Shown here: piece after piece, positions 33,312 through 38,234 of the stretch
Layout: each line of letters begins with the position of its first letter
How positions within the stretch are numbered: position 1 is the stretch's first letter
Source of the DNA: Sulfurospirillum sp.
GTDB lineage: Bacteria > Campylobacterota > Campylobacteria > Campylobacterales > QNZT01
Direction of reading: 5' to 3'
Length of the DNA stretch: 38,234 nt
Assembly: GCA_024762875.1 (NCBI GenBank)
Contig: JANTGR010000005.1
Coordinates: forward strand, 1 to 38,234
Made by a program: the position numbers and the translations under genes
Notes under the pieces: generated by a model
Database searches by the model: none
What the model was told of the DNA's origin: nothing
The model's input: only the letters and a program-made list of their open reading frames with translations

Positions 33312-34548
33312 TTGCTATCATGATATCCATCACATTGGTACCACTCTCCCCGGTGATAATCAAAGCATCCTGTGCTTTTAGATAGTGATATGAATCATTA
33401 TTTTCCAAATATCCATCTATGCTATCATGATAATTCTCTACACTGACAACAGCACCGGCGGCATCACTGTTACCATCTATACCATCACTGCCCGCACTTA
33501 AAAATGTAAACTTGGTTTCTTTTTGCATTCCTTTGAGTACCCATAAACAAAGCTCCTGATTTCGGCCACCTTTACCGCTTCCTTTTACTTCCACCGTAGG
33601 TTCACCACCAAAAAGCAGTACATTGTAGTTGGAAGTTTCATGCGCAGCGTCAATGATCTTTTGAGCAACTTCTTTCACATCACCATCCAGTGTATGTGAC
33701 ACTATCTTGGCCTGCAAGCCCATCCTGGATGCTTCTTTCTGCGCCTCTTGCAAGGCCAGATAATTGGAAGCGATGAGAAAATGGGGGAAAACAGCTCTCT
33801 TTTTATCAAGCTGCTCTTTTTTCTCTTTGAATACAGTTTGTACACTTTTGGGCAATAGAGCCAAAATATTGTATCGATCTATAATCTTGCTGGCATCTTC
33901 CTTACTGCTTGTACTCTCTAAAAGCGGCGCAGAACCAATTGCCTGCAAATCATCACCAATCACATCACTTACCACTAGAACTACCCCCTTTGCACGGGTT
34001 TTTCCAGCCAAACCGCCTCCTTTGATTTGTGAAAGTGACTTACGGATGACATTGATTTCTTCAATAGAAAGTCCACTGTGAAGCAAAACTTTTGTTGTTT
34101 CTATAAAATCCTCTAAACTCACTCCTGCAACAGGCTGTTCAATCAAAGCAGATGAACCGCCCGAGAGAAGATAGATAAAAAAGTCATTCTCTTGCATCTC
34201 TTCAAAGGATGTTATCAGTTTTTGGGCTGCAGCAATACTCTTTTTGGAAGGAAGGGGATGTGTACTTTCGATCACTTCTATACCGCTGACTGCTTCATGA
34301 TAATTGGAAACTACCATATTTTTATGGATTCTTGAGCCCATGACTTTTTGCAAAGCCTTTGCCATCTCTATTGCAGCTTTGCCTGAACCAAAAATGGATA
34401 CATGACGATACTGACGCAGATCAAATGTCTGATTTTCTATCGTCAACAAATCATCATGATAATGTACAACAGAGGGTATCAAAAAAGAAGGCATCACCGC
34501 ATGCAGCGCTTTTTCAAATAATCTAACAGCTTCTTGTTTAGGAGACAT
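33265..34548 (-). CDS. Glycerate kinase, MOFRL type
   Basis: 427 aa. The N-terminal DUF4147 domain shows VSIFGSGKAAIEMAKAL, GIEVIESTHPLPSKKSIAAAQKLI, FIYLLSGGSSALIEQPVAGVSLEDF and VIRKSLSQIKGGGLA; the C-terminal MOFRL domain shows LLFGGEPTVEVKGSGKGGRNQELCLWVL and FLSAGSDGIDGNSDAAGAV. It phosphorylates D-glycerate, normally at C2. It overlaps the HAD phosphatase gene by 11 nt. Its natural end should be near TGESGTNVMDIMIAI; the extra CTERTHSFTKAAP tail comes from the 92-bp repeat. Confidence 0.92.
   Translation of the reverse strand: MSPKQEAVRLFEKALHAVMPSFLIPSVVHYHDDLLTIENQTFDLRQYRHVSIFGSGKAAIEMAKALQKVMGSRIHKNMVVSNYHEAVSGIEVIESTHPLPSKKSIAAAQKLITSFEEMQENDFFIYLLSGGSSALIEQPVAGVSLEDFIETTKVLLHSGLSIEEINVIRKSLSQIKGGGLAGKTRAKGVVLVVSDVIGDDLQAIGSAPLLESTSSKEDASKIIDRYNILALLPKSVQTVFKEKKEQLDKKRAVFPHFLIASNYLALQEAQKEASRMGLQAKIVSHTLDGDVKEVAQKIIDAAHETSNYNVLLFGGEPTVEVKGSGKGGRNQELCLWVLKGMQKETKFTFLSAGSDGIDGNSDAAGAVVSVENYHDSIDGYLENNDSYHYLKAQDALIITGESGTNVMDIMIAIECTERTHSFTKAAP
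33316..33325. repeat. TATCATGATA palindrome, site 13
   Basis: Near the 3' end of the glycerate kinase gene, 5 bp from the 92-bp repeat; read as I-M-I. Confidence 0.9.
33423..33432. repeat. TATCATGATA palindrome, site 14
   Basis: In the glycerate kinase gene; read as Y-H-D. Confidence 0.9.
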
Positions 34549-35284
34549 TTTTGAGTATCTCTTTCAAACTTTCATTCCATCCAAGACTGCCCTTGTGCGG
34601 AGCTTTGTAGAGCTTATCTATATGGGTATCGATATATTTTCCTTGGTGATGGGGAATCAAAACCGGTGTATCTACCACTTTTAACATATCTATATCATTG
34701 TAATTATCACCTAGTCCAACAGAGTGTCTATCATGATAGATATCCAAAACTTTTGAAACTGCTTTGCCTTTATCCTGACCTATTCCCACACAATGATAAA
34801 ATCGCCCGCCTTTGAGAATCTTCATGCCTACTTTTTCTGCCAGCACTTCAAGCTCACTCAGTCGTCTCTCATCTTTGATCAAAAACGGTTCTGAAAAATC
34901 CCGCTGCTTTGCCATCACTGCCAAATTATAATCAAAGCCTGTGTATTCCATCACTGATTCGACACTCATATCTGAAAAAGCTTTGATCGTAAAGGCTTCT
35001 TTGATACTGTCCATGAAAACCCGGATATCGCTATAGTGTAGTCCAAGCTGGATATCTCCATCCTCCAATCCAAAGATGCAGGCACCGTTTTCTACAATAA
35101 AAGGAGCCTGTATACCAATTTGTTCTTGTAGAATTTCACACTCTTTTTTCGTTTTACTTGTTGTAAAAATAAGCGGTATATTTTTTGTTTTGATAAAATC
35201 AAGCATCTCTTTTGCTTCATCAAAGCTATAATCTTCATGATTGAGCAAGGTACCGTCTAAATCTGTAAAGATTATATAAGCCAT
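34538..35284 (-). CDS. HAD phosphatase of the mannosyl/glucosyl-3-phosphoglycerate phosphatase family
   Basis: 248 aa from ATG 35284 (MAYIIFTDLDGTLLNHEDYSF); the track start is a TTG inside pgi. HAD motif I is FTDLDGTLL, motif II FTTSKTKKE, then the C2-type cap, and motif IV GLGDNYNDIDMLKVVD. FIVENGACIFG and GRFYHCVGIGQDKGKAVSKVLD are typical of MpgP/YedP (TIGR01486-like) phosphatases. With gpgS two genes away it probably removes phosphate from glucosyl-3-phosphoglycerate (a GpgP role). Whether it prefers glucosyl or mannosyl substrate cannot be read from the sequence. Confidence 0.85.
   Translation of the reverse strand: MAYIIFTDLDGTLLNHEDYSFDEAKEMLDFIKTKNIPLIFTTSKTKKECEILQEQIGIQAPFIVENGACIFGLEDGDIQLGLHYSDIRVFMDSIKEAFTIKAFSDMSVESVMEYTGFDYNLAVMAKQRDFSEPFLIKDERRLSELEVLAEKVGMKILKGGRFYHCVGIGQDKGKAVSKVLDIYHDRHSVGLGDNYNDIDMLKVVDTPVLIPHHQGKYIDTHIDKLYKAPHKGSLGWNESLKEILKNVS
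34731..34740. repeat. TATCATGATA palindrome, site 15
   Basis: In the HAD phosphatase gene, full CTATCATGATAG; read as Y-H-D (DIYHDRH). Confidence 0.9.
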
Positions 35285-35285
35285 A

Positions 35286-36533
35286 CTATTTTTCAAACTT
35301 CTTTTGCAATATCACTTTGCCCAGTTCAACACCTGGCTGATTATAGGTATTGACATTCAGAAAATAACCGGTCAAAGAAGTCAGCAGCTCATAGTAAAAT
35401 ATCATCTCGCCTACACTTTTTTCATCCAGTCCATTCAGCGTGATCATATCCACATCTACTCCCTGGTCTTTGATACTTTCCATAGTAGCATCACACTGGG
35501 CATTGATCAATTCATTGAAACTGTGTTCGTTAATAAAATTCGTCTTTTCCAGATGAGGAATCGTTATATCAGGAATTTTCATCTCATTGTTAAAATCTTC
35601 TACTTTAATCATCGTCACTGTTTTATTGAGCGGTCCTTCGATGATCAGCTGCAAAAACGAGTGTTGATCTACACTCCCTACCAATGCGATTGGCGTCAAT
35701 CCTACCTTTTTACCATCACGGTTAATTTTCCCCAGTGACTCACCCCAAAGCTGCACATACCAGTCATTGAAGTATTTAAAAGAAGAACTGTAGGAAAAAA
35801 GAACATTAATCGGTAAATTTTCCTGACTACTTGCGTAAAAATAGGCTTTTTTGATCAGCGTATCTTCATTTTTGGCAAAAAATGACTCTTTCAATTCCCG
35901 TGCACCAAAGAGTATCTTTTCCACATCATAACCCAAGATCATCAAAGGCAGCAGACCCACTGGTGTAAATACAGAAAATCTTCCCCCTACATTTAACGGC
36001 AGATGAAAAGTCGTCAGAGTGTGCTCTTTGGCAAATTGATCCAAAGGAGAAAGAGGATCGGTAATGATGGCAAAATGTTTCACAAATGCCGCATCCCCCA
36101 AACTAATGTCATATCTATCCAGAATATACTTGACATGTGAAGTCGTTTCTATTGTCCCTCCTGATTTGCTTATCATGATAAAAAAGCTCTCTTCAAAATT
36201 GACATTTTTAAGATTGTGTTTTATTTCATTTGGATCGACATTTTCCATAAAAATAAGATTTTTGTCATTTCTGTTTTCAGTGTGAGCGAGCATATAATCA
36301 ATCGCTTTTGTCCCCAAAGAAGAACCGCCTATCCCAATCACCACCACATTTTTAATAGCGTCAAAATCATAGTTTTCACAAAACTGCCTGATTTCTGTCA
36401 ATGTTTGCATGTCTTCGGGCAAAAGATAGTATCCGACTTCACCGCTCTCAGACTCCTCGATGATTGCTTCATATGCTTCATCGATATCGTTTTGCATCAA
36501 TTCACTTTTAAAAAAGAGTTCAGTTTTACTCAT
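35286..36533 (-). CDS. pgi: Glucose-6-phosphate isomerase
   Basis: 415 aa, shorter than the 549-aa E. coli enzyme and similar to the compact bacterial form. VVVIGIGGSSLGTKAID, FFIMISKSGGTIETTSHVKYIL, NVGGRFSVFTPVGLLPLMILG, and NVNTYNQPGVELGKVILQKKF are Pgi landmarks. It interconverts glucose-6-phosphate and fructose-6-phosphate, feeding gluconeogenic carbon to sugar synthesis in an autotroph. It lies 13 nt after dapE. Confidence 0.96.
   Translation of the reverse strand: MSKTELFFKSELMQNDIDEAYEAIIEESESGEVGYYLLPEDMQTLTEIRQFCENYDFDAIKNVVVIGIGGSSLGTKAIDYMLAHTENRNDKNLIFMENVDPNEIKHNLKNVNFEESFFIMISKSGGTIETTSHVKYILDRYDISLGDAAFVKHFAIITDPLSPLDQFAKEHTLTTFHLPLNVGGRFSVFTPVGLLPLMILGYDVEKILFGARELKESFFAKNEDTLIKKAYFYASSQENLPINVLFSYSSSFKYFNDWYVQLWGESLGKINRDGKKVGLTPIALVGSVDQHSFLQLIIEGPLNKTVTMIKVEDFNNEMKIPDITIPHLEKTNFINEHSFNELINAQCDATMESIKDQGVDVDMITLNGLDEKSVGEMIFYYELLTSLTGYFLNVNTYNQPGVELGKVILQKKFEK
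36171..36180. repeat. TATCATGATA palindrome, site 16
   Basis: In pgi; read as I-M-I at the conserved FFIMISKSGG. Confidence 0.9.
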
Positions 36534-36546
36534 AATATTATCCTTG

Positions 36547-37644
36547 CTATGAAAATTTTTCTATCACTTTGGCAAAAATACGTGCCAAATCTTCTACCTC
36601 TTTGATCGATGTACGTTCATTGGGTGCATGAATCGTGTCATTAATGACACCAAACTCTACCGTATCCACACCGTACTCACCAAAAAAACGGGCATCGCTT
36701 GTTCCACCGGCAGTTGACAGCTTTGGCGTAATATCGACTATATCTTTAATCGCTTCAACCATGATCTTGACCACTGGTGAATTGTGATTGGTGACAAAAG
36801 GTTTGGCAGACTGATTGAGAATGAGCGAATAGTCCATATTTTTAAAATATTTATCGACAAAGGCTTTGATATCTTCTGCTGTTGTTTTGGTAGAGTTACG
36901 GACATTAAACATCATCTTGAGTTTGCCTGGCGTCACATTGGTCACTTCCATCCCCGCACGGATGTCAGTGATGACAAATTGGCTGGGTGCAAAGTCTTCA
37001 TCCCCTTCATCCAGATTTACTCCTGCCATGTACGGCAATACCTGTGCTACGATATGAATAGGGTTTTTGGCTTTTTGGGGATAGGCAGCATGCCCTTGAC
37101 GTCCCATTTTTTCGATCACTCCATTGATAGAACCCCGCCGCCCGATCTTGATCGCATCTCCAAAAACTTCTTCACAGGTAGGTTCTGCCACGATCGCAAA
37201 ATCTGGTAAAAAATTGATTGATTTGAGATGTTCAAGCATCTTGACCGTGCCGTTTATCGCATCACCTTCTTCATCAGAAGTTAACAGCAGTGAAAGCGTA
37301 CCCTTAAAGTCTTTTGCATCATGTGCAGCTTTTAAAAAGGCAGACAAACCGCTCTTCATATCCTGTGCACCTCTGGCATAGATATAGCCCTCTTGCTCTC
37401 TAGGCTCAAACGGATCACTATCCCAGGTATCTCCCGGCGGAACAACATCGATATGCCCGGCAAAACAAAGATGCGGGCCATCAGCGAACTTTTTATAAAA
37501 AAAACGGTTTTTTACCCCATCCAGATCCAAAGTAATGACTTCAAAATCTTCCAGATACCCTTCGATAAAAGCAAATGCCCCGTCATCATCGGGTGTTAGG
37601 GACTTAAATCGCAATATCTTTTCAAATAACGGTATAACTTCCAT
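36547..37644 (-). CDS. dapE: Succinyl-diaminopimelate desuccinylase
   Basis: 365 aa. M20 metallopeptidase motifs: LCFAGHIDVVPPGDTWDSDPFEP, YARGAQDMKSGLSAFLKA with the bridging Asp, LLTSDEEGDAINGT with the catalytic and metal Glu pair, IVAEPTCEEVFGDAIKIGRRG, and the C-terminal STAGGTSDARFF and VEFGVINDTIHAPNER. It makes LL-diaminopimelate for lysine and peptidoglycan. It starts directly after the lipoprotein stop. The dapE-pgi pairing is common in related genomes as far as I recall. Confidence 0.95.
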   Translation of the reverse strand: MEVIPLFEKILRFKSLTPDDDGAFAFIEGYLEDFEVITLDLDGVKNRFFYKKFADGPHLCFAGHIDVVPPGDTWDSDPFEPREQEGYIYARGAQDMKSGLSAFLKAAHDAKDFKGTLSLLLTSDEEGDAINGTVKMLEHLKSINFLPDFAIVAEPTCEEVFGDAIKIGRRGSINGVIEKMGRQGHAAYPQKAKNPIHIVAQVLPYMAGVNLDEGDEDFAPSQFVITDIRAGMEVTNVTPGKLKMMFNVRNSTKTTAEDIKAFVDKYFKNMDYSLILNQSAKPFVTNHNSPVVKIMVEAIKDIVDITPKLSTAGGTSDARFFGEYGVDTVEFGVINDTIHAPNERTSIKEVEDLARIFAKVIEKFS

Positions 37645-38001
37645 CTATTTTTGTGGACTTTCATAAAATATATAAGAGGTAGAATAGTCTGAAAACTCAA
37701 AATAGACCCGTTTTTCACCGGCATCAACTTGATCATTGAGATTGAGATCAAGTACACCATATCCATAACGATAAGGCCTGTTAGCATCACCATCCGTACT
37801 GACAGCTGTTGAAAGTTTGTCGATCTTCATAAAACGTCTGACAAGTTTATCTCCCGCATACACTTCCAAAACACCATTGGTTCCTGTCCAGTTTTGAATG
37901 GCACGACCAAGTTTATTTTGTGTCTCCTGTGTACAACCAGAAAATGACAATAACGTAACAATAGTAACAACAATCATAAACATAAGTGATTTTTTCATCA
38001 T
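37645..38001 (-). CDS. Small lipoprotein of unknown function
   Basis: 118 aa. MMKKSLMFMIVVTIVTLLSFSGCTQETQNK carries a type II signal with lipobox FSGC. The mature part is a single small beta-rich domain (GVLEVYAGDKLVRRFMKIDKLSTAVSTDGDANRPYRYGYGVLDLNLNDQVDAGEKRVYFEFSDYSTSYIFYES). AGGAG lies before the ATG pair, and an extended -10 lies upstream. It abuts dapE and opens the operon. I do not recognise a named family. Confidence 0.8.
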   Translation of the reverse strand: MMKKSLMFMIVVTIVTLLSFSGCTQETQNKLGRAIQNWTGTNGVLEVYAGDKLVRRFMKIDKLSTAVSTDGDANRPYRYGYGVLDLNLNDQVDAGEKRVYFEFSDYSTSYIFYESPQK

Positions 38002-38029
38002 ACGATGCTCCTAATATTTTATTTTTTAC

Positions 38030-38038
38030 ATTGTAGCA
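38030..38038 (-). promoter_or_regulatory. Extended -10 promoter for the lipoprotein-dapE-pgi-gpg-galU operon
   Basis: The minus strand reads TGCTACAAT 28 nt before the ATG, the same 9-mer as before fabD. Eight genes follow on this strand with gaps of 67 nt or less, down to galU. Confidence 0.5.
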
Positions 38039-38127
38039 AAAAAGATTTCAATCCCCTGTTAGAAAGTGATGATAAATTGTACATGCATGAAAATACTGCA
38101 ATATTTAAAGTCCACCTTTTGGCAGAT

Positions 38128-38234
38128 TTACTTGATTCGTTTTTCATCCCTGCGAATAAAATCCAACATTTTTTTGGCCTCTGTTGAATAGCATATCAGC
38201 TGCTCTTCTGCCACAAAATGAGAGTTTTTACACT
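38128..38234 (-). CDS. C-terminal end of an unidentified protein (partial)
   Basis: On the minus strand an open frame enters from the window edge and ends in TAA at 38128-38130. It reads CKNSHFVAEEQLICYSTEAKKMLDFIRRDEKRIK. There is no clear motif. It is on the same strand as the lipoprotein gene, 126 nt upstream of it. The plus-strand ORF 38005..38187 is its likely shadow. Only 35 codons are visible, so this is uncertain. Confidence 0.5.
   Translation of the reverse strand, partial: CKNSHFVAEEQLICYSTEAKKMLDFIRRDEKRIK

Noticed and set aside
34452-34461. CATCATGATA as a further palindrome site
   Set aside because: One mismatch from the 10-mer; near matches such as this and 24076-24085 (TATCATGACA) were not counted.

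Overview
The window looks like chromosomal DNA of a Campylobacterota (Epsilonproteobacteria) member, most likely a free-living Sulfurovum/Sulfurimonas-type organism. The evidence is an A+T-rich sequence, a FlgS-type flagellar sensor kinase, a CetA/CetB-like split energy-taxis receptor, and the order obgE-proB-fmt-birA-parA-parB-atpF'-F-H-A-G-D-C followed by tolQ-R-A-B-pal-cpoB. The genus is inference. I see no rRNA, tRNA, CRISPR array, prophage or intact insertion sequence.

Layout. 1-2.9 kb (minus): the 5' part of ybeY, then a chemotaxis operon of a lone Hpt protein, a PAS protein and an MCP with a C-terminal zinc-binding CZB domain. 2.9-3.16 kb: a 268-bp MITE-like element with near-perfect terminal inverted repeats and a TA duplication, lying in the divergent promoter region. 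3.2-7.2 kb (plus): a DUF234 protein, flgS, hemH, cvfB and a small membrane protein. 7.2-11.3 kb (minus): fabD, a nitrilase-family amidase, mtnN, a ttcA-like gene and a lipoprotein. 11.4-12 kb: slyD. 12-24.3 kb (minus): Tol-Pal genes, F1 and stator genes of ATP synthase, parB and parA. 24.3-28.3 kb (minus): birA, fmt, proB, obgE, then rplU without its usual partner rpmA. 28.4-29.4 kb: ridA and a small outer-membrane beta-barrel gene. 29.4-38.0 kb (minus): galU, a GH13 glycoside phosphorylase, a GT81-like glucosyl-3-phosphoglycerate synthase, a MOFRL glycerate kinase, an MpgP/GpgP-type HAD phosphatase, pgi, dapE and a lipoprotein, then the 3' end of one more gene.

How the genes work together. 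The 29-36.5 kb block can be read as a full synthesis and recycling module for the compatible solute glucosylglycerate. GalU makes UDP-glucose, GpgS and GpgP make glucosylglycerate from UDP-glucose and 3-phosphoglycerate, the GH13 phosphorylase splits it to glucose-1-phosphate and glycerate, glycerate kinase returns glycerate to glycolysis, and Pgi links hexose phosphates to central metabolism. The 12-24 kb block pairs energy conversion (ATP synthase) with proton-motive-force-driven envelope maintenance (Tol-Pal).

The most striking non-gene signal is a palindrome, TATCATGATA, usually extended to YTATCATGATAR. It occurs 16 times perfectly, against about 0.1 expected from my rough base-composition estimate. 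It lies in reading frames, at stop/start overlaps and between genes, and is absent from the whole atp/par block. Two copies of a 92-bp hairpin repeat (near obgE and gpgS), one of which supplies the C-terminus of glycerate kinase, and the loss of rpmA from beside rplU suggest local rearrangement.
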